Source: UBA6115 sp050952935
Lineage (GTDB): Bacteria; Bacillota; Clostridia; Christensenellales; Aristaeellaceae
Assembly: GCA_050952935.1 (NCBI GenBank)
Contig: JBMNLS010000002.1
Location: forward strand, 496,001-560,000
DNA: 64,000 nt
Direction of reading: 5' to 3'
In this document: piece by piece, positions 46,601 through 52,506 of the stretch
How positions within the stretch are numbered: the stretch's first letter is position 1
How the letters are laid out: every line of letters begins with the position of its first letter
The notes under the pieces: model-generated
Database searches by the model: none
Told to the model about the DNA's origin: nothing
The model's input: only the letters and a program-made list of their open reading frames with translations
Program-made: the position numbers and the translations under genes

Positions 46601-49600
46601 AAAGCGACTGCTAAAAAGGTGTTTGTCCAGGGCGAAAATGCTGATAAACCCGAGATTTGGTTCCAGCTGTGGCGGAAAACCACGGGCGGTGGCGCTGTGG
46701 ATCAAGGGGAGGCAGTGCCCAACGTAGCCCCGGTCAAGATCACCACAAAAGATAATTACACCCATACCTTTGAAAAGCTTGAAACCACGGATTTCAACGC
46801 CAACCCCTACACCTTCTATGTGAAGGAAGGCAATTATAACGAGGACACCGAAACCTTTACCCCTGTCACGGTCTTAGGTGATTTCACCTATCAGTCAGGC
46901 GAAGGCACCCTGACCCTGACCAACAGCTATGTGATCCCCACCAACGGTACAGCAACTGCCACCAAGACATGGGTGAACGGACCGGATACGAAGCCAGATG
47001 TCTGGTTCCAGCTGCACCGCAAAACGAGCACCGGTTCCTGGGAAGTTGTGCCCGGGGCGGATATCAAGAAAGTACCAACCTATAACTCGACTGCTCCTGA
47101 TACAAAGCTCTCCGTCAGATGGGATGGCCTTGAAATGACGGATATCAACGGCAACGCGTATGCATTTGCCGTGGAGGAAGGCGTCTATGACGAGGCAAGT
47201 AATGCTTTTACCCCTGGTGCTCCCTTGCATTACACGGCAACAGGCCGAATGAGCCTGGCCATCACCAATACCTATGACCCGCCGGCAGACGCCAGCTTTA
47301 CCGCCACCAAAACCTGGGCGGGCGGGCCTGGCAACAACAAAACCGCTGTTGCGTTTGACCTGTACCGCAAAAGCAAAAATATGACAGAAAAGGAACTGGT
47401 TACAGGAGCCACATGCACAGTCACCGGCGAGGCGCCAAAGTATACTTGTACATGGAACAACCTGATCTCCCGCGACAGCAAGGGCGATCTGTATACTTTC
47501 ACTGTGAAGGAACGGGACGAGGATGCGCAAGGCTACTTCACCGCCCAGGACGGCAGCAAATACAAGGTGAGCTATGATGAGGATCATAAAGACGCCACCA
47601 ACACCTACCAGATTCCCAGGGATAAGGATGTTGTCGCTACCAAAGCATGGGTAAACGGCCCAACTGATGACCGCCCCGATGTTTGGTTCAAGCTGCAGCG
47701 TCGCATCCTTGGCGTTAGCTCCTGGGCGGATGTGCCGGGAGCCGATATCAAGCAGGTGCCTGCGGGGCTTTCCGTCACCTGGGAGGATCAGGAGCGTACG
47801 AACTTTGGCGGCTTGAACTGGGAGTACGCCGTGGTTGAGGGCAAGCTGGAAAACGGCGTGTTTACCGAGGCTGTGCCAGAAAATTATGAGCTCTCAGGGG
47901 AAGGTGGCCTCAACCTGACCAACACCTATAACATCCCGACCCAAACCTTAATTGCCCAAAAGCAATGGGTCAATGGCCCAACGCAGAAACCCACGGTGTG
48001 GTTCAAGCTGCAGCGGGCCCTACCCAGCGGCCAGCCTGAGGACATCCCAGCCGGGGAAGCGGGCAGCGCCATCCTGAAGCTGCTGCCAGGCGTTTTGAGC
48101 GTGCAATGGGACAATGTGGAGCAGACGGACATTGCCGGCAAACCCTATACCTTCAGCATTGTGGAAGGCCTGATGAATGAGGACACGCAGGTATTCACCC
48201 CCGGCCTGCCGGACAGCTACGAATACACCGTCACTGCGATGGAAGGCTCCCTAGGCGTGGTCAACACCTATACCAGCCCCACCGGCACCAAAACCACAAG
48301 AAAGATCTGGGCGGGCGGCGGGCCGACGCCCTATCCGCCCATTTGGCTGCGCCTGGAACGCGCGACCAACCCCGGCGAAGGCTTTGAGGCGGTGCCGGAT
48401 GCTGACCCAATTAAGGTAAGTATGCCGGAGGGCAGCGCCGAAAGTGAACCTATTACCTGGGAAAACATTGCTCTGAAGGATAAGCGTGGAGTGCCCTACG
48501 TCTTCCGTGTGCGGGAAGGTGTGTATGACGAGAATTCTGATACCTTTACACAAAAAACTCCAGCCAACTATGTGAGCGATTCCGGCCAATATGACATGGG
48601 GCAGGGACTGCAACAAGTGACAAACACCTGGCAGACTTTTGATTTGTCAGCCGAGATCGTCTGGGATGGCGCGCCGGCGGCTGCTTATGATTTGCCCGAT
48701 GACAAGACGGCGACGTTGTCCCTTTATCGGTATACGGGCGCAGATTCTACCCAAAAGGAAAAGTTAGGCACCATTCTCCTGGATGGGATCAGCTATAAGG
48801 TTGAAACGGCCTTGAAATTCATTGGGCGCGCTACAGCCGAAGGCTGGAAAGTCAAAGTGTCTGCCCTACCCAAGTACAACCTTGATACTGGCGAACTCTA
48901 CACCTATTTGGTGGAGCAATCCGAGGTTCTTCCGCTCATTTACACAGCAAATTCCCCGGTGCAAACCGGAGGCGACTGGGTGTTCACCAACACCTTTGAT
49001 AAAAAAACTGTTGAAGTTTTCAAAGAATATATCAACACCACCAGCCGACCCCCGGTTACCATCGTGTTGTTCCAAAATGGCACGGAGTTTGACCGCTTTG
49101 AGCTGGATGGCATCCCGCATGGGTCTGCCGATAGCGGCGAACCCTACGAGGCGAACCCCGGCCGCTTGATCTGGCCCAACCTGCCCGCCAGAACCCTGGA
49201 GGGGGATGATGCCAAATATACCGTCACGGAAATCATTCCGGAGAACTTCCCCTATCAGCGGGTCATCACCGAAACACCATATGGCTTCTATATTAGCAAC
49301 ACCTACAATGATGGCCGATTCACGGCTGTCAAGCGCTGGAACATCGGCCAGGCGCCCCTGCCGGAGAGCGTCACCTTCAAGCTGTGGCGCTGGGTGAGCG
49401 GCAGCGGCTACCATGAAAAGGAAGCAATGCCTGTGGAATACGACGGCGTCATGGATGGCACGGTGGACACCGCCCCGGGCGCCCATGGCAGTGAGAGCAG
49501 GGCATGGGAATACACCTGGACCAACCTCCCGCTCAACGGCAACTACAACAACAATCCGAAACAGCCGGTGTACTACACTTACTTTGTGGAGGAAGTGCCG

Positions 49601-52459
49601 CTGGGCAGCGACTATATCGTTGATGCGGTGACATCTTCCAGCGCAATCATCAAGAACATCGCGCTGAAAACCCAGTTTACCGCGCAGAAGATATGGGGCG
49701 GAGGGCCCGAGCCGGATGTGTATTTCCAGCTGATGCAGTTTGACGGCACAGAGACTATTTCTCTGGGCAGCCCGGTCTTGCTGAACGGCGAGGCAGATGC
49801 CGTGGGTGCCGGTGAATCCGGCGAACTGAGCCCCTGGGCCTATACCTGGACCGATCTGCCGCGCTTTGTGGACAATGACACGTCCAAGCCCTACACCTAC
49901 ACCGCCAAAGAGGTAAACGCTGACGGCAATGACTTTACCCCGGATGGCTATATACGCTACAATAACAACTCCAGCCGCATCATTAACATCCACAATTCTG
50001 ATGTCAACGCCGTCAAAACCTGGGTGGGCGGCGATGCCCAGCGTGCGGAGGGCATCGGCCCTGATTCCTATTTCACGCTCTACCGCAGAACCATTTTTGA
50101 GGAAGAGGCTGCCGCTATGGATCCTGATCATGAGGATTTGGGCGGCCAGCCTGTTACCAAGCCTGTGGCTTTGTGGGGCAGCGGTGACAGCCCCAACACA
50201 GTGACTGTCACCTGGAAAAAGATGCCCTGGGGCACTGGCGATGGCATGCCGTATATCTATTCCGTGGTGGAAACCGACAGCGGAGGCAATCCGAAGGATC
50301 TTTGGAAGGATGCGGATGACCCGCAGACCTACATCTACAAGACCACCTATGATGAAAACGAGCCGCTGAAGGTGACCAACACCTACGAAAGCCCCACCCG
50401 AGAGGTGGTGGCCGGCAAGTTCTGGCATGGTGTTGCCGAAGGGGCCAGCCTGCCCGGCGTCTGGCTGAAGCTGTGGCGCGGCCTGACCGATGACAACCAG
50501 GCGCTGGTGCCTGCGGAGGAGGCAACGGCCAGGGAAATTCCCGGCGCCACGTTTGCCGAGGGCCAATCCAGCCAGGTTTCCTGGACTGGGGTGCTCAAGT
50601 TTGACGCCCAGGGCCGGGAATACCTCTACACCACCCGGGAATACGCCGCTGCCAACGCAACTGAGCCGGGCGCGCCCGAAGGCTTTGCCAATACCCGGGC
50701 AGGCTTGAATCAGCATAATATGAAGCTGACGGACATCAAGGCGACCAAGCATTGGAAACAACTGCCTGAAAACGCCAGCCATCCCGAGGTTGTTCTGCAA
50801 CTGAAGCGGACGGAGGTGGGCTCAACAGAGCCAGCCCAGGTGGTGGATACCCACACCATGGCAGCAGGCACTGAAACGAGCACGCAGCACATCTTTAAGA
50901 ATAAGCCGATTTACGGCATGAACGCAGCTGAAGAGATCGTTGCCTACATCTATACCGTTGATGAGGCGGCTGTGCCTAACGGCTACACCAAGCAAGTGAG
51001 TGGCAATGCCAAGGATGGCTTTATCATCACCAACACGTATGACGGCGTGAGCAGCGATGATGGCGACGACACGAATGACCACCCGATCAGCGTAAAAGCG
51101 GCGAAGGCATGGACGTATCCTGCCGGCATCGCGGAGCCATTGGATGCTGATAAGCCGGTTGTGCGCTTCAACCTGAAGCGCAACGACAACGTGATAATGG
51201 GCGAGAAAACGCCTGCGTATAACACGGCCAACTCGTGGCAGGTGGTATGGGAAGAACTGCACCGATATGACACGCTGGGCAACGCCTACCGTTACGAAGC
51301 CTTTGAGGTGATGACGCCGGACGGCTACAAAGCTTCTGTGATGGGCAGCCAGGAAGAAGGCTTTACGATCACCAACACATATGATGGTACAGGTGTGGAC
51401 GGCAAGCTGTTGGACGTGGTTGTGAGCAGTGAGTGGCAGGATAAGAGCGGGCAGGTCGTGATTGATACCGCCCTGCTGCCGAGGAACCTGAGCATCCGGC
51501 TTACAGGCGGCAATGCGCCCGCGGAAGCGTACCTGCTTATGCCGGATGCGGATGGGAATTGGTCCTATACCTATCGCAATCTGTATGCATACGACACCCG
51601 GGGTAAGCCAATTGCCTACAGCGTAAGTGAGACAGTGCCCAACGGCTATAAACAGCGACCAACACAGGGTGACCAGACAAGTGGCTTTGTGCTGGTGAAC
51701 AAGTATGATGGCGTTACCAACAATAAGAGCCCAGCCGACCCGGACAATCCGCAGGAGCCGGTGACAATCCATATCGTTAAGGCCTGGCAGGGTGCGGATG
51801 GGCAGGCTGTCACGGACAACCGCAAGCTGCCTGCCGGCCTGCTGCTGACGCTGCGCGGCGGCGCTCTGGTGGCGGATGAACCGTTGACCCTGACCGGGGC
51901 AAGTGAGTGGAAGGCCAGCCTGACGAACCGCGCGAAATATGACAGCACAGGCGAGGAGATCATCTACAGCCTGACGGAGACAGTGCCCAATGGGTACACT
52001 ATCTTCAGCCAGGTTCACACCAAGGCGGGGGACGAGCATACCTTCTCTTTGACGAACAAGTATGACGGCGTGACGAACAATGAGAATCCGGACAATCCTG
52101 TAACAGAGTCTGTCGCTTTTAAAGTCACTAAAGTCTGGCAGAATGTGCCGAAGGATACCGATCTGCCACAAAGCATTACGCTGCGCTTATTGGCCAATGG
52201 GCTTGCTTTGGAAGAGCGGATACTTACCCAGGGCGATGGATGGCAGACCGAATGGGGCAAGCTATACAAGTATCAAACAGACAGCAGCGTGATTAGCTAT
52301 CAAATTGCAGAGGTTGATGTGCCTGGAGACTATAGGAGCCAGGTGAAAGGTGATTCTGTCCAGGGTTATACCGTGACCAATACCTATCACGGTGTTCTGG
52401 CGCCCAAAATGATTCCCGGCAGCGGTATGTTACTTAGCATTGGGGACTACCGGGAGTAA
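34613..52459 (+). CDS. Giant secreted CnaB-repeat surface protein (5,948 residues)
   Basis: A signal peptide (ends near MLAE, about residue 31) leads to about 940 residues of InlB-B/MucBP-like units (Y.V.Y......G followed by GY.F.GW). Then follow about 44 CnaB-type domains (hand count) from about 37,525 to 52,390. Most show the isopeptide set: Lys two places before Trp at the start (ATKTW, AKKEW), Glu in Y-x-V-x-E, and Asn in the last strand (ITNTY). In family members Lys and Asn form an internal covalent bond that stiffens the fibre. Domains 4-27 are three copies of an eight-domain block. Domains 26, 34 and 42 have lost the Lys. The end (PKMIPGSGMLLSIGDYRE) has no LPXTG, hydrophobic or charged tail. 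The reading frame is intact throughout. It begins 48 bp after the Pro/Glu-rich gene. A role as adhesin or fibre is inference. Confidence 0.88.
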   Translation: MIKVKTKRFIAPLLAVLLMWQIVPVQMLAETISDGFSLMENLGIGVRGGPAVYHTVYFDDWNGTRIRAYDGTNPDYPKVLDGTPLDSIAPPDPTRTGYTFVQWTPPETYITGDVPAVFTFTAQYRSTDLYELKIDYKYENGSPAALSYLATLAYGEDYEVTSPAIQGFYVDPAADEIISGTAGVSQGGATELNYTVTYKASTGTPYTVEHYQQNVNNDEYIRIGTETEVFYATTGSTVTVNSKNFPGFTAKTPTQQATIAADGSTVVKMYYDRISYILTFDTAGGNFIPPFQGRYGTTVPTVANPTRTGYTFAGWSAPIPVILTESQTITASWTAQNNVQYTLVYWLENADPTPGTSTYEYSYRNAVVRTGTSGTVYTIKTADRPAIQYFTFSHYDMGQAIAGDGSTVINIYYTRNSYTATFILNRNNATLTIGGVTYTHPQQYSFTAKYEADISDLWPTSEHMYSPGSARFRHWDSPTGNWASKQTAFTKDLLNQTFKGIWSSTVIPHHLHYMFESLDGSGTLYQGRYYKQDDVLSQTVYSWGGNFGAKDIPGLTSAGVISEYNWTDIEYDIYLYYTRNIYTLDFQSHGQVVPGKTQQLKYGASIQPTYNFTPETPSDLPGYSFGGWYTTSACTPGTEFVWAGATMPAQNLRLFAKWVPPTYNVYFNYTKPDGTIVQHGTQQVVRGQKAVRPDDPAAISGYDFDGWYYAGTTTKYSFDAQVFSNLNLTGRYLPKNDRTYTVQYLYTNNSEAFSPKTVTGQTMGATVTEQAANVPNHLPDALSKTLTLAADNNIITFYYSVPNVNYTVRYLERDTGMELLPPVTKNSGGQTTVTEMAPSITNKPYQMPDNSWVIVDFNPDMPEKSLTLTSDPDLNIITFYYEYVIKHHYEVRYLEIGTNVELAQPKHVITAKSEVVELAKTITNYRPHSVVSTYPNLVRGSSANYISTKLGVVDPVSQPAQVITFYYAPAHIDITGTKTWVDQGIEIPDQRPGSLTITLYANNVQLSPQPVPTWTNEGDTWTYTYINLPAAAEGVPKHYTVRETVPNNYVASHVDKDAPGGTDIINTLDGGTTTFSGTKTWVDTPDPVSGYNPRPATLVLTFYRKGQNDANWVKMSPQPSYSWDKTTGDNTWTYTATGLKKYEDGHLVAYKAEETLPLGYEKTIDDGQHFKNEVIYTKATKTWVNGPDEHPTIWLQVHRQVGAGTPVPVPLASLKKLESGTTEVQWRGLEQTDANGNPYIFSVREVNAAGQLWTPPNYTKAENGLNVTNTYVIPTDGTATGTKTWVNGAATHPDLWLRLYRKTTTGNPLVDEAVPTDEAAVVKVNETGDTSHTWTGLKTTDINGNAYTFYIKEGQWDDATATFTESVPANYTCTGTGTLNLTNTYVIPTNGTFEATKVWVNGTQVTKPDIWFQLQRRVANGAWAPVTGTDIKQVPTTDPFTVTWEDLEETDSAARPYEFGVLEGVYNEVTQEFSPGSPSPFDTSTGEYTDEITNTYVSPKREDIIVSKVFKTTCPKGVAPVTTVTLELWREAGTADAEKVGEVELDGNIDSVEFYPWQAKFTDLDDTDENGNTYTYWVKEPVVPGNYVDTYNQNTFTVTNTWQGVPFTAKKEWAGGYTNMPRPPVSFQLQRKTANMEAPENVGNPVTLDGIPDGGSLGEGSGEHTAWTYTWESLPKHDNDNNLYIYSVTEKRLIGYTPSDPVVLNDIPTITNTFEGVSVSATKRIVIPKRYSGTTVNPPPFSLALYRNDDTTPIKTVILNGVADTEEGTDELDGSGETDPSLVDTDENGNTVYKWHYTWQNLPKNDENGEEYIYKVREPDVPLNYVRMSVSEESGVFVITNEYNDGTFRAKKEWNTKMGTVPVTFRLERATAAAPDHWEDTGRNIVLNGTADSEEGHPNGTVRYEDTPWCAVWTGLPAQVDGVNVKYRVQEVFDDALLGNYVIDTTASASTVIANTSLKANITAKKVWVGGETVRPASITLSLSRYFEGGITEDTGYQSPAAATLTKPEDNNNDWGTHTWENQERFYTDQGVQKEYVYKVTESYALTADKGSFTSNCEVVDGVYTITNTYTPPTRDYYMKKAWDGGKPRAVTVQLQRKYADEEDDNAYIPMGPGHTLDGVEDTDYGEFSNAKELENWVLHRPDLVRADNTGRAYKYRIIELSDLSEYGFTSYSVVYNGTEYDAVVTNHYEIPTDGEATVKKVWVNGAEADRPDVWFQLWRKTTTGTDDVREKVPGSDPELAPDLAPIKINDHVGYEYTFTDLAKTDKYANAYTFFVVEGSYDGTNFTAGNPENYELTTTGDSLTLTNSYVIPTTGTVTATKEWVNGPADKPEVWFQLHRKTGTGSWEIVPGAEIKQVPVVPAELKVEWSGLETTDINGNAYEFGVVEGSYKNNAFTAGAPENYTATAQPSLAITNTYVSPKREDIIVSKSFKTTYAGGIAPVTPVTLKLWRQAAGTPDAEEVGEVELDGNIGGLEHNAWQAKFTNLDATDENGNEYDYWVDEPSVPGNYAMTIDDNNPFTVINTWQTTSYTVNKVWAGGYTGMEHPSVQLQLWCQSEGMAEREKVPLVGLVTLPATTENLVPYTWENLPLKDVNNKPYEYTVSEVTGLVGYTMSQEGNTITNTYEHVHINAKKVIEFPDGVIPSADDLPFFTLVLHCSDGEEYTAILDGIDDNAADHESGERAPDTPGQDRLTWNYSWKYLPKHDAQGNEFVYTLTEPNPPSGYVRQSITGDMNDGFVVTNEHRHDVFRAFKYWDTKTGTKPVIFRLEQVTVNANGDPDGTWTDMGMNIELDGVADNSNANYYEDSPWRAVWTNLPTQVGGVTVKYRVQEIPITPAGDYDTVTSASTAITNTSLKADITAAKKWVNGEEVRPENITLTLKRYKEEGGTLIVDPDYEKTTTLSKPAGNEDNWGEYTWNEDRFYTDGQGERQEYVYKVTEKPFTLGESEGSFTSEYDFVDDVHTITNTYVQPTIDMKAAKVWDGGDASNRPAVTFQLWRKYASEGDNAWVLAMPGAVGHTLDGVIDQAADPQTGVQEYEPWKIKRDGVPMRDTKGEPYVYRIAETERVTGFEEPEYTGNETQGFVVTNKYIIPTTGTATATKVFEQGENAVKPNVWFQLWRKTTGGAADEGEAVPDVAPVNITAEPNYTYTFDNLETTDSNAKPYTFYVKEGNYSENTKIFTDATVFGDFSYSSGEGTLTLTNTYVIPKDGTFIATKVWEGGSQVDKPAVWFQLHRRVANGTWAPVTDAGVKPLQVTAENSYTVTWENLEKTDSAARPYEFGVREGVYDGNTFVYGSPSPFVMTDGEYTNKITNTYVSPTLAPLTVEKNWSFPQGVNGDLLKTEVTLSLMRAVEGEAAVKVRDIVLDGIVGGHEQTSWRSTIQGLPERDSRGVKYNYSVIENDVPANFDASVDGYIVTNTWQTTSFTAKKKWSAPAYVEEYPEITFQLQRSTDGLTFESAGDPVTISSEPWTYTWTNLPKYSPTKELYTYTFTETRVAGYTPSGPVVENDIPTITNTFEGVSVSATKRIVIPVRYGAAVIPPSFSLTLYRNNEPIKTVILNGVADTSGGTGNDALKPDGSGETAPDLVDTDENGNTIHQWHYTWENLPKYDENGEAYIYRVGEPNVPPLYVRTSVTEVVENNFVITNEYNDGTFRAKKEWNTKTGTVPVTFQLQYATVDGPENWQDMTLDISLNGTVDSEENNPNNPDYYEYSPWSAVWTGLPTRIGGERVKYRVQETAPGGYDAVSSASTVITNISQNTDITAAVEWVNGEEVRPGSVTLVLNRYLNDGTTADPAYTIPIEETLLKPANNADNWGEHTWEDQPRYYKDNNNERQEYVYKVTEKPITLDSTQGSFTSTCEVVNGVHTITNTYEQPFDDLKAAKVWEGGDASNRPAVTIRLWRKYASEGDDKWAHANPRAPGHTLDGNPEADNHPLTRAREYAPWKMVGKAPLRDIHGNLFEYKITETATVPGFNEPGYTYDNTLGYVVTNKYIIPTTGKATAKKVFVQGENADKPEIWFQLWRKTTGGGAVDQGEAVPNVAPVKITTKDNYTHTFEKLETTDFNANPYTFYVKEGNYNEDTETFTPVTVLGDFTYQSGEGTLTLTNSYVIPTNGTATATKTWVNGPDTKPDVWFQLHRKTSTGSWEVVPGADIKKVPTYNSTAPDTKLSVRWDGLEMTDINGNAYAFAVEEGVYDEASNAFTPGAPLHYTATGRMSLAITNTYDPPADASFTATKTWAGGPGNNKTAVAFDLYRKSKNMTEKELVTGATCTVTGEAPKYTCTWNNLISRDSKGDLYTFTVKERDEDAQGYFTAQDGSKYKVSYDEDHKDATNTYQIPRDKDVVATKAWVNGPTDDRPDVWFKLQRRILGVSSWADVPGADIKQVPAGLSVTWEDQERTNFGGLNWEYAVVEGKLENGVFTEAVPENYELSGEGGLNLTNTYNIPTQTLIAQKQWVNGPTQKPTVWFKLQRALPSGQPEDIPAGEAGSAILKLLPGVLSVQWDNVEQTDIAGKPYTFSIVEGLMNEDTQVFTPGLPDSYEYTVTAMEGSLGVVNTYTSPTGTKTTRKIWAGGGPTPYPPIWLRLERATNPGEGFEAVPDADPIKVSMPEGSAESEPITWENIALKDKRGVPYVFRVREGVYDENSDTFTQKTPANYVSDSGQYDMGQGLQQVTNTWQTFDLSAEIVWDGAPAAAYDLPDDKTATLSLYRYTGADSTQKEKLGTILLDGISYKVETALKFIGRATAEGWKVKVSALPKYNLDTGELYTYLVEQSEVLPLIYTANSPVQTGGDWVFTNTFDKKTVEVFKEYINTTSRPPVTIVLFQNGTEFDRFELDGIPHGSADSGEPYEANPGRLIWPNLPARTLEGDDAKYTVTEIIPENFPYQRVITETPYGFYISNTYNDGRFTAVKRWNIGQAPLPESVTFKLWRWVSGSGYHEKEAMPVEYDGVMDGTVDTAPGAHGSESRAWEYTWTNLPLNGNYNNNPKQPVYYTYFVEEVPLGSDYIVDAVTSSSAIIKNIALKTQFTAQKIWGGGPEPDVYFQLMQFDGTETISLGSPVLLNGEADAVGAGESGELSPWAYTWTDLPRFVDNDTSKPYTYTAKEVNADGNDFTPDGYIRYNNNSSRIINIHNSDVNAVKTWVGGDAQRAEGIGPDSYFTLYRRTIFEEEAAAMDPDHEDLGGQPVTKPVALWGSGDSPNTVTVTWKKMPWGTGDGMPYIYSVVETDSGGNPKDLWKDADDPQTYIYKTTYDENEPLKVTNTYESPTREVVAGKFWHGVAEGASLPGVWLKLWRGLTDDNQALVPAEEATAREIPGATFAEGQSSQVSWTGVLKFDAQGREYLYTTREYAAANATEPGAPEGFANTRAGLNQHNMKLTDIKATKHWKQLPENASHPEVVLQLKRTEVGSTEPAQVVDTHTMAAGTETSTQHIFKNKPIYGMNAAEEIVAYIYTVDEAAVPNGYTKQVSGNAKDGFIITNTYDGVSSDDGDDTNDHPISVKAAKAWTYPAGIAEPLDADKPVVRFNLKRNDNVIMGEKTPAYNTANSWQVVWEELHRYDTLGNAYRYEAFEVMTPDGYKASVMGSQEEGFTITNTYDGTGVDGKLLDVVVSSEWQDKSGQVVIDTALLPRNLSIRLTGGNAPAEAYLLMPDADGNWSYTYRNLYAYDTRGKPIAYSVSETVPNGYKQRPTQGDQTSGFVLVNKYDGVTNNKSPADPDNPQEPVTIHIVKAWQGADGQAVTDNRKLPAGLLLTLRGGALVADEPLTLTGASEWKASLTNRAKYDSTGEEIIYSLTETVPNGYTIFSQVHTKAGDEHTFSLTNKYDGVTNNENPDNPVTESVAFKVTKVWQNVPKDTDLPQSITLRLLANGLALEERILTQGDGWQTEWGKLYKYQTDSSVISYQIAEVDVPGDYRSQVKGDSVQGYTVTNTYHGVLAPKMIPGSGMLLSIGDYRE
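38441..41194 (+). repeat. Eight-CnaB-domain super-repeat, copy 1
   Basis: 918 codons, domains 4-11, order A to H: A TGTKTWVNG, B EATKVWVNG, C IVSKVFKTT, D TAKKEWAGG, E SATKRIVIP, F RAKKEWNTK, G TAKKVWVGG, H YMKKAWDGG. The same order recurs in copies 2 and 3. Confidence 0.85.
41195..43891 (+). repeat. Eight-CnaB-domain super-repeat, copy 2
   Basis: 899 codons, domains 12-19, same A-H order. Its C domain resembles that of copy 1, its G and H resemble copy 3, and its D, E and F are the most divergent of the three copies. Confidence 0.85.
43892..46597 (+). repeat. Eight-CnaB-domain super-repeat, copy 3
   Basis: 902 codons, domains 20-27, same A-H order. B, D, E and F match copy 1 closely; G and H match copy 2. 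Domain 26 (G) reads AAVEW and lacks the isopeptide lysine. Confidence 0.85.
46598..47280 (+). repeat. Partial fourth super-repeat (domains A and B only)
   Basis: Domains 28 and 29 continue the pattern: A matches copy 3 (VQGENADKPEIWFQLWRKTT) and B matches copy 2 (HRKTSTGSWEVVPGADIK). After this the eight-domain order is lost. Confidence 0.75.
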
Positions 52460-52506
52460 AATAGGTTTCTCTGCAAACACCGCACTATGTATAGAGGAAA
52501 TAAGTG

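Noticed and set aside
48866..50800. Long minus-strand open frames across the giant gene (also at 36410-37582 and 37631-39391)
   Set aside because: Shadows of a G/C-rich coding region; no ribosome sites, promoters or known domains, and the plus frame is clearly the real one.
52400..52459. IPGSG near the C-terminus of the giant protein as a sortase motif
   Set aside because: Only about ten residues follow, with no hydrophobic segment or basic tail, so it cannot act as a standard sorting signal.
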